A stretch of DNA of 14,311 bases from Chryseobacterium gleum (GCA_945883885.1 CAMCYM010000017.1:1-14311); one strand, 5' to 3'. Shown: positions 1 to 6,550, numbered from the stretch's first letter. A program made the numbers and translations. Notes: a model not told the origin generated them from the sequence alone.

Positions 1-962
1 TCGAGGACCTCACCGCCGAACTCCTCGCCCAAGCGCAGACGTGGATGGACGAGGTGGAGGAACTCGGCGGCATGGCGCGTGCCATCGACAGCGGCGTGCC
101 GAAGCTCCGCATCGAAGAAGCGGCCGCCCGCAAGCAGGCCCGCATCGACCGCGGCGAGGACCGCATCATCGGCGTGAACCTCTTCCCGGTCGAAGAGCCG
201 GCGGACCTCGAGGTGCTGAAGATTGACCAAACCGCGGTCCGGACTGCCCAAGTCGCGCGCCTCGAAGAACTCCGTGCCCGCCGCGACCCTGCGGCCGTCT
301 CGGCGGCCCTCGACGCCCTGCGCGCCGCCGCCCGCGGCGACGGCAACCTCCTCGAAGCCTCGGTTTCCGCCGCCCGCGTCCGCGCCACCCTCGGCGAGAT
401 CAGTGCGGCCCTCGAAGACGCCTTCGGCCGCTACCGCCCGGTGGACCGGAAGGTGAGTGGTATCTTCCTCGCCGAGATGGCCTCCGACGAAGCCTTTGCC
501 CGTGTGCAAGCACAAGCCGACCGGTTCGCGGCCCTCGCGGGCCGGCGTCCGCGCATCCTCGTAGCGAAGATGGGCCAAGACGGCCACGACCGCGGCGCAA
601 AAGTCGTCGCCTCCGCCTTCGCCGACGTGGGCTTCGACGTGGACCTCGGTCCGCTGTTTTCCACCCCGGAAGAAGTCGCGCGCCAAGCCATCGAGAACGA
701 CGTCCACGTCGTCGGCGTTTCGACGCTCGCTGCTGGCCATGCCACCCTGGTCCCTGCCTTGCTCGCTGCGCTGCGCGAGGCCGGCCGCCCCGACATCCTC
801 GTCGTCGCCGGCGGTGTCATCCCGGAACCCGACCACGCCGCCCTCTACCGCGAAGGAGTGGTGGGCATCTTCGGCCCGGGCACGCCCATCGCGGCCTCGG
901 CCGGCGACATCCTCACCTTGCTGCTGGAAGCTTACTCGGATCCGGCGAGTTCGGCCGGGTGA
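1..962 (+). CDS. scpA: Methylmalonyl-CoA mutase large subunit, C-terminal part (5' truncated)
   Basis: This is the 3' end of a gene that begins left of the window; the frame is open from base 3, so the internal ATG at 45 is not the start. The enzyme interconverts succinyl-CoA and (R)-methylmalonyl-CoA with adenosylcobalamin, in propionate metabolism. The first ~60 residues match the end of the mutase barrel (VEELGGMARAI, PKLRIEEAAARKQARID, IIGVN). A linker of ~90 residues follows, then a complete B12-binding domain. That domain has DxHxxG (DGHDRG, 579-596), with the histidine that ligates cobalt from below, then SxL (GVSTLAAGH, Ser at 720) and the GG of VAGGVIP (810-815). The intact histidine motif argues for the catalytic large subunit and against the small subunit, which lacks it. 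The last 31 bp overlap the end of fmt on the other strand. I see no terminator here. Family assignment is firm; the symbol (also mutB or mcmA) is conventional. Confidence 0.93.
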   Translation, partial: EDLTAELLAQAQTWMDEVEELGGMARAIDSGVPKLRIEEAAARKQARIDRGEDRIIGVNLFPVEEPADLEVLKIDQTAVRTAQVARLEELRARRDPAAVSAALDALRAAARGDGNLLEASVSAARVRATLGEISAALEDAFGRYRPVDRKVSGIFLAEMASDEAFARVQAQADRFAALAGRRPRILVAKMGQDGHDRGAKVVASAFADVGFDVDLGPLFSTPEEVARQAIENDVHVVGVSTLAAGHATLVPALLAALREAGRPDILVVAGGVIPEPDHAALYREGVVGIFGPGTPIAASAGDILTLLLEAYSDPASSAG

Positions 963-1903
963 CCGTTGATCCAGTCCTTCACAGCCATCGCCCGCTTTCC
1001 CGTCGGCTTTACTTCGAGGACTTCGTACCACCGGTCGCTGCACGCGAGGTAGACCCGCCCGTCTTCTGCCCGCAGACGACCGGGCACCTCTGAACACGCC
1101 CGGTCCGTCGGACGTCCGGAGAGGAGCTTCAGCGGCGCCTCGGAATCCCCCGTCCACGCGCCGGGCAGCGGAGAGAAGGCTCGGACGACGCGGTCCACGG
1201 CCTCCACACCGTGTTCCGGTGCAATGCGCGCGTCTGCTTTTTGGAACTTCGGAGCATCGAGCAAGGGACTCGAACCGGTGCGTTCCTGCTGCGGCACAGG
1301 CTGCAATGTCCCCGCAGCGCAGGCGAGAAGTGTTTCAGCCAGCAGGGCCTTTCCCGCTGCGAGCAAGGCGTCGTGCAAGGATCCTCCGGTCGTCGACGGG
1401 GTGATTTCCACGGCACGGCTGGCGAGGATGGGTCCGGTGTCGATGGCCGGTTCGAGGGAGAACGTCGTCACGCCGGTGGTGGTGAACCCGTGCAGGATCG
1501 CCCACTGGATGGGCGCTGCACCGCGGAGTTCGGGCAGGAGGGAGGCGTGGAGGTTGACGGTGCCGAAGGCGGGCAACCGAAACACCACTTCGGGCAACAT
1601 CCGGAAGGCTACCACGGCTCCGATGTCGGGTTTCCAGCCGTTTAGCACCGCAAGAAAGGCCGGATCGCGCAAGCGTTCCGGGCGTTCCAGCGGGAGTCCC
1701 GCTTCGAGCGCCACAGCGCTGACTTCGGAAGGCCGCAGCTGCATGCCGCGTCCTGCGGGACGGTCCGGCGCAGACACCACCCCGACCACTTCGATTCCGG
1801 GCGTTTGCAACAGCGTCCGCAGGCATTCCGCAGCGAATTCTGGGGTGCCGAGGAAGACCACCCGCAAGGGCCGTCCGAGGGGGGAAGCGGGAAAGGGAGC
1901 CAT
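932..1903 (-). CDS. fmt: Methionyl-tRNA formyltransferase
   Basis: This enzyme transfers a formyl group from 10-formyltetrahydrofolate to Met-tRNA(fMet) in the cytoplasm, making the initiator tRNA. The predicted 323 residues are close to the usual ~310-320. The N-terminal Rossmann-like domain begins VVFLGTPEFA (15-24). It contains SAPDRPAGRG (44-53) and the signature NLHASLLPELRGAAPI with catalytic Asn117 and His119; Asp155 in AIDTGPIL completes the triad. A C-terminal OB-like domain follows, near LLSGRPTD to the end. The open frame runs 308 codons further upstream, but that stretch lies over the MATE gene in another frame and has no fmt similarity. The ATG at 1903 overlaps the MATE stop as TGATG, which fixes the start and suggests translational coupling. 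The 3' end overlaps the methylmalonyl-CoA mutase gene tail to tail. In Bacteroidota fmt often lies near hup (recalled, not checked), as here. Confidence 0.95.
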   Translation of the reverse strand: MAPFPASPLGRPLRVVFLGTPEFAAECLRTLLQTPGIEVVGVVSAPDRPAGRGMQLRPSEVSAVALEAGLPLERPERLRDPAFLAVLNGWKPDIGAVVAFRMLPEVVFRLPAFGTVNLHASLLPELRGAAPIQWAILHGFTTTGVTTFSLEPAIDTGPILASRAVEITPSTTGGSLHDALLAAGKALLAETLLACAAGTLQPVPQQERTGSSPLLDAPKFQKADARIAPEHGVEAVDRVVRAFSPLPGAWTGDSEAPLKLLSGRPTDRACSEVPGRLRAEDGRVYLACSDRWYEVLEVKPTGKRAMAVKDWINGHPAELAGSE

Positions 1904-3228
1904 CAATGGCGGGTGAGTTCGTGCCACGACTTCGAACGAAGGACGACAAAGGTGCCCAGGCCCATGCTGAGAAAATAGGCCCACTCCACCCGCCAGATGA
2001 CCCAAACCGGTTGCGGCCACACCACCGTCACCGCCACCACTGCAAGCATGTAAATGCTCACTCCGAACAGCTCGATCCGGAAGGCCGCTCGCGTCGCACC
2101 GGCTCCTTGCAGGCTGGCCAGCAGAATCGTGACCACGCCGAAGAGCAAGGTGGCACTCAAGACCACGGGCAGGGTCCGGACCATGGCATCGTGACCTGCG
2201 GCGTCGTCGAAGAAGGTGGAGGCGATGGCGTCGGGGTACAGCACGAAGCCGTGGGTGAGTAGGAGAATGCCGGCGAGGTTCAGGAGGACGATGCGGCGCA
2301 CGACCCCCGCAATCTCGGTGTGGCGCCCTTCTCCGAGGAGTCCCGAGACGTAGGTGCGGGTGGTTTGGCCCATCCCCTGGCCCACCACGAAGGCGAGCAT
2401 GAACATGTTGCGCGCGATGTGCGACACCTTCAGTTCCATCGGGCCCACTTTTTCGACGAAGAAGAAGAACGCCGTCCATGTGGCGATTGTCAGCAGGAGT
2501 TGGCCCATCAACGGATACGCAAGGCGCCACCATCCGCGGATCTCGTCGCGCGTCAGAACGGCCCACGTGCGCAAGGCCTCCGGCGTGACGCGCCAGGTCA
2601 GAAGCACCATGAGGACCACCGCGACACATTCCGCGAGCAACGACGCGCGTGCCGCTCCCACCGGCCCCATCGGTGTCATCCCGGCCCAACCGGTGACCCA
2701 ACCGGCATCGAACACCACGTTCACGAGCGCGGCGGTCCCGGAAACCACCAGAATGGGCCATGTCCGGGCGGATCCCATGTACAAGGCGTTGAAGGCAAGC
2801 AGGATCGAGAAGGGCAGGAAGCCCCACATCCGCACGTTGAAAAAGGCGGTGAACACGTCTCGGGTAGCGGCATCTTTGAACAGCCCGCCGAGAAGTCCAG
2901 AGTTCGCCGCCGCTCCGATGGCCAGCAGCAAGAGGCCGAGCACGCCGTTCAGTGCAACACCGGTCCGGAACACGCGGAGTGCGGCAGGTCGGTCGCCTTC
3001 CCCGATGCGGCGCGCGATGAGGATTTGGAGGCTGGCTGCGCTGGCGATGGCCAGCATCTCCAGGGTCAGGTACACAAGGCCGGCATTGCCCGCGCCGTTG
3101 ATGGCGGATTCGGGCAATTTCGAAAGGAAGTAGTTGTCCGTCAGAACGACCACGAACTGCAAGAGCGTGCCCGCTGAGATGGGCAACGCTACGGCGAGCA
3201 AGTCGCGGGGACGGGTGTGTAAGGCCAT
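1903..3228 (-). CDS. MATE-family multidrug/Na+ antiporter-like efflux protein
   Basis: A 441-residue inner-membrane protein with about twelve hydrophobic segments, the usual MATE length and layout. It begins MALHTRPRDLLAVALPISAG, typical of the first MATE helix. TDNYFLSKL, then SLQILIARRIGEG (helix 2-3 region) and, in the second half, VVGQGMGQTTRTYVSGLLG resemble the MatE repeat. Relatives export cationic drugs or metabolites against Na+ or H+; the substrate cannot be read from sequence. The frame is open to a GTG at 3273, but that codon sits inside the T-tract of the hup terminator, so I chose the ATG at 3228. A near-match to the promoter element (GACCTTTG) ends 5 bp before that ATG, which would make the message leaderless. 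The stop TGA shares its A with the ATG of fmt, so the two probably form one transcription unit. DinF-type and NorM-type subfamilies cannot be separated here. Confidence 0.88.
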   Translation of the reverse strand: MALHTRPRDLLAVALPISAGTLLQFVVVLTDNYFLSKLPESAINGAGNAGLVYLTLEMLAIASAASLQILIARRIGEGDRPAALRVFRTGVALNGVLGLLLLAIGAAANSGLLGGLFKDAATRDVFTAFFNVRMWGFLPFSILLAFNALYMGSARTWPILVVSGTAALVNVVFDAGWVTGWAGMTPMGPVGAARASLLAECVAVVLMVLLTWRVTPEALRTWAVLTRDEIRGWWRLAYPLMGQLLLTIATWTAFFFFVEKVGPMELKVSHIARNMFMLAFVVGQGMGQTTRTYVSGLLGEGRHTEIAGVVRRIVLLNLAGILLLTHGFVLYPDAIASTFFDDAAGHDAMVRTLPVVLSATLLFGVVTILLASLQGAGATRAAFRIELFGVSIYMLAVVAVTVVWPQPVWVIWRVEWAYFLSMGLGTFVVLRSKSWHELTRH

Positions 3229-3233
3229 GTGCG

Positions 3234-3241
3234 CAAAGGTC
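3234..3241 (-). promoter_or_regulatory. Possible -7 promoter element of the MATE-fmt unit
   Basis: Minus-strand GACCTTTG matches the Bacteroidota -7 consensus TAnnTTTG at 7 of 8 counted positions (first T replaced by G) and is followed by CGCAC. It ends 5 bp before the ATG at 3228. No TTG/TTTG upstream element was found at the usual 17-23 bp spacing. The placement downstream of the hup terminator makes a promoter here necessary unless hup transcription reads through. Confidence 0.35.
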
Positions 3242-3273
3242 GTTTGCAATCTGTCCGTGGCGCTGAACGGCAC

Positions 3274-3303
3274 AAAAAAAGCCGGACCTGATGGCCCGGC
3301 TTT
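3274..3303 (-). terminator. Rho-independent terminator of hup
   Basis: Read on the minus strand, GCCGGGCC-ATCA-GGTCCGGC forms an 8-bp stem closed by a 4-base loop, extended by three A-T pairs, and followed by a run of seven T. One pair is G.U in the minus-strand RNA but A.C in the plus-strand RNA, so the hairpin is better formed in the hup transcript. It begins 20 bp after the hup stop codon. Confidence 0.9.
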
Positions 3304-3323
3304 CTTCTCGCTTGAAGCGAAGA

Positions 3324-3593
3324 TTACATCTTAGCGCTCAGTTCGGCTCCCGCCTTGAACTTCACGACTTTTTTCGCTGCAATCTTGATTTCCTTGCCCG
3401 TTTGCGGGTTGCGGCCCGTGCGGGCGCCACGCTCGGTGACAGAGAACGAGCCGAAGCCCAAAAGGGACACACGGTCGCCCTGCTTCAGAGCGCCTGCCGT
3501 TGCATCCACAAACGCATCCAGCGCACGCTTCGCGTCCGCCTTCGAGATGCCGGCCCCTTCGGCCATTGCATCCACCAATTCTGCTTTGTTCAT
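3324..3593 (-). CDS. hup: HU-family histone-like DNA-binding protein
   Basis: An 89-residue nucleoid protein, the standard HU length, which binds and bends DNA as a dimer. It starts MNKAELVDAMAEGAGISKADA, the usual HU helical hairpin. It continues through GDRVSLLGFGSFSVTERGAR (39-58) to the DNA-binding arm with RNPQTG (61-66); Pro63 is the residue that intercalates between bases in HU/IHF. It ends VKFKAGAELSAKM, typical of the C-terminal helix. The protein is close to canonical HU and less like IHF, which usually has longer termini. It has its own promoter (3633-3665) and terminator (3274-3303), so it is a monocistronic gene upstream of MATE-fmt. No Shine-Dalgarno sequence is evident before the ATG, which is common in this phylum. 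Abundance as a nucleoid protein would fit the strong promoter, but expression level is not visible. Confidence 0.97.
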   Translation of the reverse strand: MNKAELVDAMAEGAGISKADAKRALDAFVDATAGALKQGDRVSLLGFGSFSVTERGARTGRNPQTGKEIKIAAKKVVKFKAGAELSAKM

Positions 3594-3632
3594 CAGTTGG
3601 TAAGGTTAGGGTGTAGAACTACCGAACGGAAT

Positions 3633-3665
3633 CAAATATATAGGCGCAATTTTCAGAACCACAAA
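3633..3665 (-). promoter_or_regulatory. Bacteroidota-type promoter of hup
   Basis: On the minus strand TTTG (3665-3662) is followed by a 21-bp spacer and TATATTTG (3640-3633). That is a perfect match to the phylum consensus TTTG-N17-23-TAnnTTTG. Transcription would begin near 3627, giving a leader of about 33 bases before the hup ATG at 3593. It is the only promoter in the window where both elements fit. Confidence 0.75.
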
Positions 3666-3738
3666 GATTTCCGATCGAAAGCGCTGTTTTTGTTCAAAAC
3701 CTCGTCGCGATGTGGAAAAACCCGATATAATTCACCAC

Positions 3739-4053
3739 TCAGCGCGGTTTTGCTGCCGTTTTCACGGCCCAAACCACAGCCGCCACGCCTCCGCCCAGCA
3801 AGGCTTCCGGCCCACTCGCCCCGATGAGCTTCCATTGTGCCACCCCGATCGCCACTGCCACGCCCGCCAGTACACCTCCCGCCAGCGGAATCCACCCGTC
3901 GTCTTCGCCTTCTCGCCGCACGCCCCATGCCGCAAACGCCGCCGCCGCGAGGCCCGCAAACCAGCTTACCGCTGCAGGAGCAGCCGCCAATCCCACGGCA
4001 GAGCCGATCGCAGCGAACGCCGCACATCCGGAAAGCAAGGAAGTTCGCTTCAT
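3739..4053 (-). CDS. Small hydrophobic membrane protein, unknown function
   Basis: A predicted protein of 104 residues that I do not recognise. It starts MKRTSLLSGCAAFAAIGSAVG and is dominated by Ala, Gly and Val. There are about four hydrophobic stretches, roughly 6-22, 27-44, 62-78 and 84-98. The middle two are separated by a charged turn (RREGEDDGW), so a polytopic inner-membrane protein is likely. A GTG 30 bp upstream also opens the frame but would overlap the start of the divergent thioesterase gene. The ATG at 4053 is preferred because a perfect TAnnTTTG element ends 4 bp before it. Its 3' end is 73 bp upstream of the hup promoter region. The reading frame could be spurious in GC-rich DNA, but its Lys/Arg-led start, its hydrophobic periodicity and its promoter support it. 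Confidence 0.6.
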   Translation of the reverse strand: MKRTSLLSGCAAFAAIGSAVGLAAAPAAVSWFAGLAAAAFAAWGVRREGEDDGWIPLAGGVLAGVAVAIGVAQWKLIGASGPEALLGGGVAAVVWAVKTAAKPR

Positions 4054-4057
4054 GGTG

Positions 4058-4071
4058 CAAAGGTATCTTCG
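4058..4071. promoter_or_regulatory. Head-to-head -7 promoter elements for the membrane protein and thioesterase
   Basis: The 14-bp sequence CAAAGGTATCTTCG reads as TACCTTTG on the minus strand (perfect TAnnTTTG) and TATCTTCG on the plus strand (one mismatch, then GCGCCC). The two elements share the central TA at 4064-4065. The minus element ends 4 bp before the ATG at 4053 and the plus element 5 bp before the ATG at 4077, so both transcripts would start at or within a base or two of their start codons. No clear -33 element is seen on either side. Confidence 0.5.
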
Positions 4072-4076
4072 CGCCC

Positions 4077-4496
4077 ATGACACCCTATTGCCCGGAAGTG
4101 CGATTTGTGGACCTCGATGCGATGGGCATCGTCAACAACGCCACCTACCTGACTTACCTCGAACAGGCTCGCATCCACTTCTTCAGTGAACTGGTGGGCG
4201 CGGAATGGGATTGGCATGCCGGTGGGGTGGTGGTTGCGCGTCATGCGATAGATTACCGCTTGCCATTGCGGCTCAACGATGTGCCTGAAATCCACACGTG
4301 GATCGCGGCCGTGGGAGGGAAGAGCATGACCGTCAAGTATGTGATCCGTCTTAAGGGGGCATCCCATGCATTTGAAGTGGCCCGCGCTGAAACCGTACTG
4401 GTCGGCTACGACCACCTCCGCGGTGTATCCGTGGACATCCCGGCCCTGTGGCGCGAGGCCTTCGCGCAGGGTAGGACGGGTGTTCCGCCCCCGTAA
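4077..4496 (+). CDS. Acyl-CoA thioesterase, YbgC/4-hydroxybenzoyl-CoA thioesterase (hotdog-fold) family
   Basis: A 139-residue single hotdog-domain protein, the usual family length. The N-terminal signature VRFVDLDAMGIVNNATYLTYLEQAR (residues 8-32, split here as VRFVDLDAMG / IVNNATYLTY / LEQAR) holds the family's catalytic aspartate, most likely Asp14. It is followed by the G-V-N-N turn and the Tyr/Glu of the long hotdog helix. The later DYRLPLRLNDVPEIHTWI and RAETVLVGYD correspond to the sheet strands. Such enzymes hydrolyse acyl-CoA or acyl-ACP thioesters in the cytoplasm; in proteobacteria YbgC goes with tol-pal, but no tol or pal gene is near. The frame is open far upstream, but the ATG at 4077 begins the conserved domain and sits just after the promoter element. 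The substrate is unknown. Confidence 0.88.
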   Translation: MTPYCPEVRFVDLDAMGIVNNATYLTYLEQARIHFFSELVGAEWDWHAGGVVVARHAIDYRLPLRLNDVPEIHTWIAAVGGKSMTVKYVIRLKGASHAFEVARAETVLVGYDHLRGVSVDIPALWREAFAQGRTGVPPP

Positions 4497-4558
4497 ACCA
4501 TTCACTTCTGGCTGTTCATGAAAAGATACACGGGCCATGTGAGGGCAAGCCTTCCGCT

Positions 4559-4566
4559 TAATTTTG
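4559..4566 (+). promoter_or_regulatory. -7 promoter element of the four-module T9SS cargo gene
   Basis: TAATTTTG matches TAnnTTTG at all fixed positions. No convincing TTG lies 17-23 bp upstream. Transcription would begin near 4572, giving a leader of about 72 bases. That leader contains three copies of AACCCT (4607, 4624, 4634) and is A/C-rich with no Shine-Dalgarno sequence before the ATG at 4645. Confidence 0.55.
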
Positions 4567-4569
4567 CAT

Positions 4570-4586
4570 GGTGTAAATAGTACACC
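4570..4586. repeat. 17-bp inverted repeat at the predicted transcription start
   Basis: GGTGTA-AATAG-TACACC has perfect 6-bp arms around a 5-base centre. It begins 4 bp after the -7 element, so it covers the predicted start of the message. It could be an operator for a dimeric regulator or a small hairpin at the 5' end of the mRNA; the sequence alone does not decide. Confidence 0.5.
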
Positions 4587-4644
4587 TTCCTTGAGGAATC
4601 CCCCCTAACCCTTACCTGAGAAAAACCCTTTAAAACCCTATACA

Positions 4645-6438
4645 ATGAAAAAGTTGTACGCGATCGTTCTCGCGGGAAGCTGCATCGGTTCGGCCTGGGG
4701 CCAAACCACAGTCACCTTCCGCGTGGACATGAATGGCCAGACGGTGTCGCCCGATGGGGTGTACATCGCCGGCAATTTCCAAGGCTGGAACGCCGGCGGC
4801 ACGCAGATGACGGATGCCGACGGCGATGGAGTGTATGAACACACCGAGGTGGCCACCGAGGCTACGCACTACGAGTTCAAGTTCCTCAACGGCAACGATT
4901 GGCCGTTCGTAGAGGACGTTCCGAACATCTGCCAAATGGAACTCTTCGGCAACGACAACCGCCACCTCGATGTCACCCCGGACATGACCGAAGCATCGTA
5001 CGACGTGTGCTACGGTTCGTGCGCAGCATGCGGCATGACGGCTGTGTTGTTCCGGGTGGACATGAGCCTCGAAGCGGCCATTTCACCGAATGGCGTGCAC
5101 ATCGCAGGCGAGTTCCAGGGCTGGGATCCGGCCGGAACCCCGATGAGCGATGCGGACGGCGACGGCGTGTGGTCGCACTTTGCGGTGTTCGATGCAGCAG
5201 CCATTGATGGAAACCTGGAGTACAAGTACGTGAACGGCAACGCTTGGACGAACCCGAATGAAAACGTCGCGGGCGATTGCAGCGACGGAACGGGCAACCG
5301 CGTCCTCGCGCTGGACGGAAGCAACTTGCTCCCCGGCGTCGCTGGCACAAACGCGGCCTTCTGCTACAACAACTGTGGCTCGTGCGTAGCCCCGACGCAA
5401 GTGACCTTGCGCGTCGACATGACCACCCAGCTTGAGGTTTCGGCAAACGGCGTACACGTGGCAGGGACTTTCCAAGGTTGGAACCCGGGCGGAACCCCGC
5501 TTACGGACGACGACGGCGATGGCATTTGGGAAGTAACACTCGGACTGCAGCAAGGCGAGATCCTCTTCAAGTTCGTCAACGGAAATGATTGGGGAGGAAA
5601 CGGTACCGACAACGTGGACAACGAATTGATCAATGGACCGTGCGCCGCACCGGGTTCTGACAACCGCTTGCTGGTCATCGGCGCAGACGCCATCGATTAC
5701 CTCGTCTGCTACAACAGCTGCGAGCCGACATGTGTGGCGAATCCCGATCCGGCAGACATCACGTTCCGCGTGGACATGTCGAACGAAGTGGTGGCGCCTG
5801 CAGGCGTTTGGGTGATGGGCGGCTTTACCGCGCCGGCTTGGCAGGCAGGGGCTGTCCAAATGACGGACGACGACGGCGACGGGGTCTACGAAACGACCTA
5901 CACGGTAGACGGTGGCGCAGAAGTCATCTACAAGTTCGTCAACGGCGATCCTTCGGTGGGCACGAACGGCACGGACTACTTCGAAGAGTCGGGCATCTAT
6001 GACATCACCGATCCCGTGACCGGTGAGCCGGTGGCGACGAACTTCCAAGAGCAGGCCTGCGGTGTGCCGAACCCCTTCGGCGCGTTCAACCGCATCCACG
6101 TGCGGAGCGGTTCGCCGGAGGTGCTGTACGACGTATGCTTCAACTCGTGCGCAAACTGCGCAGGCATCATCGGCATCGAAGAAGCCGGTCAGTTGGAAGG
6201 CGTGCGGATGTTCCCGAACCCGACTTCGGGTGCGCTGACCCTCACGTTCCCGGGTGAACTGAAGCATGGCGCGGTGCGGGTGTTGGATTTGGCTGGCCGT
6301 GTGGTGGTGGATGTGGCCCTCGCTGCATCGCGCACGGCATCGGTCGAACTCGAAATCGGACAGCTGCAAGCAGGCCTCTACGTGGTCGAGTTGGTTTCTG
6401 GCGCGGCCCGTTGGACGGGGTACGTCGTCCGCGACTGA
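4645..6438 (+). CDS. Secreted T9SS cargo with four tandem starch-binding-like (CBM20/48-type) modules
   Basis: A 597-residue secreted protein. Residues 1-19 are a Sec signal peptide (MKKLYAIVLAGSCIGSAWG). Four modules begin near residues 21, 131, 249 and 365. Each has a strand like TFRVDM, a core like GVYIAGNFQGWN, a DxDGDG loop (57, 169, 288, 408), and a strand ending in FKFLNGNDW or similar, like the E-set starch-binding fold. Each ends in four Cys, the last three as CxxxCxxC or CxxxCxxxC, suggesting two disulfides per module. Residues ~508-597 are a type A T9SS sorting domain with MFPNPTSG (522-529), LDLAGRVV and GLYVVELVSG, which directs export across the outer membrane and attachment to the surface. 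No catalytic domain is present, so a role in binding glycans or in cohesion is inferred. The gene has its own promoter element and terminator. The glycan-binding call rests on fold resemblance only. Confidence 0.85.
   Translation: MKKLYAIVLAGSCIGSAWGQTTVTFRVDMNGQTVSPDGVYIAGNFQGWNAGGTQMTDADGDGVYEHTEVATEATHYEFKFLNGNDWPFVEDVPNICQMELFGNDNRHLDVTPDMTEASYDVCYGSCAACGMTAVLFRVDMSLEAAISPNGVHIAGEFQGWDPAGTPMSDADGDGVWSHFAVFDAAAIDGNLEYKYVNGNAWTNPNENVAGDCSDGTGNRVLALDGSNLLPGVAGTNAAFCYNNCGSCVAPTQVTLRVDMTTQLEVSANGVHVAGTFQGWNPGGTPLTDDDGDGIWEVTLGLQQGEILFKFVNGNDWGGNGTDNVDNELINGPCAAPGSDNRLLVIGADAIDYLVCYNSCEPTCVANPDPADITFRVDMSNEVVAPAGVWVMGGFTAPAWQAGAVQMTDDDGDGVYETTYTVDGGAEVIYKFVNGDPSVGTNGTDYFEESGIYDITDPVTGEPVATNFQEQACGVPNPFGAFNRIHVRSGSPEVLYDVCFNSCANCAGIIGIEEAGQLEGVRMFPNPTSGALTLTFPGELKHGAVRVLDLAGRVVVDVALAASRTASVELEIGQLQAGLYVVELVSGAARWTGYVVRD
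4705..6159 (+). repeat. Four tandem ~110-140-residue coding repeats (starch-binding-like modules)
   Basis: Module boundaries fall near 4705, 5035, 5389 and 5737. The DxDGDG loops recur at 112-, 119- and 120-residue intervals. The modules are clearly diverged from each other, since indels sit between the aromatic core and the Cys cluster and the fourth is longest (~140 residues). This is old internal duplication, not a recent expansion. Confidence 0.85.
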
Positions 6439-6462
6439 TCGACGCGTGCATTGAGTTTTCGG

Positions 6463-6498
6463 CGGGGGCCTTCCTACGGGAGGGCCCCCGTTGCTTTT
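6463..6498 (+). terminator. Rho-independent terminator of the four-module cargo gene
   Basis: A 12-bp stem (6463-6474 with 6479-6490, one G.U pair) encloses the loop TACG flanked by C and G, i.e. a cUACGg loop of the very stable UNCG class. TTGCTTTT follows. It begins 25 bp after the stop codon and separates the two T9SS cargo genes into independent units. Confidence 0.9.
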
Positions 6499-6550
6499 CC
6501 GCACGGCTCGCTGTGAATAACTTAGGCCCGCCGAGTTTTGCCCTCGCGCG

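Noticed and set aside
1904..2827. 308-codon upstream extension of the fmt reading frame
   Set aside because: It lies over the MATE gene in another frame, shows no formyltransferase similarity, and the TGATG overlap gives a clear start at 1903.
2320..3177. 285-codon plus-strand open frame over the MATE gene
   Set aside because: It is His/Glu/Gly-rich with no domain and lies fully antisense to a well-supported membrane protein gene.
3229..3273. GTG start at 3273 for the MATE gene
   Set aside because: The codon lies in the T-tract of the hup terminator, and the extra 15 residues are not part of the usual MATE start.
4705..6159. The repeats as a CRISPR array or DNA-level tandem repeat
   Set aside because: The periodicity is ~330-420 bp, exists mainly at protein level, and there are no short identical repeats with unique spacers.
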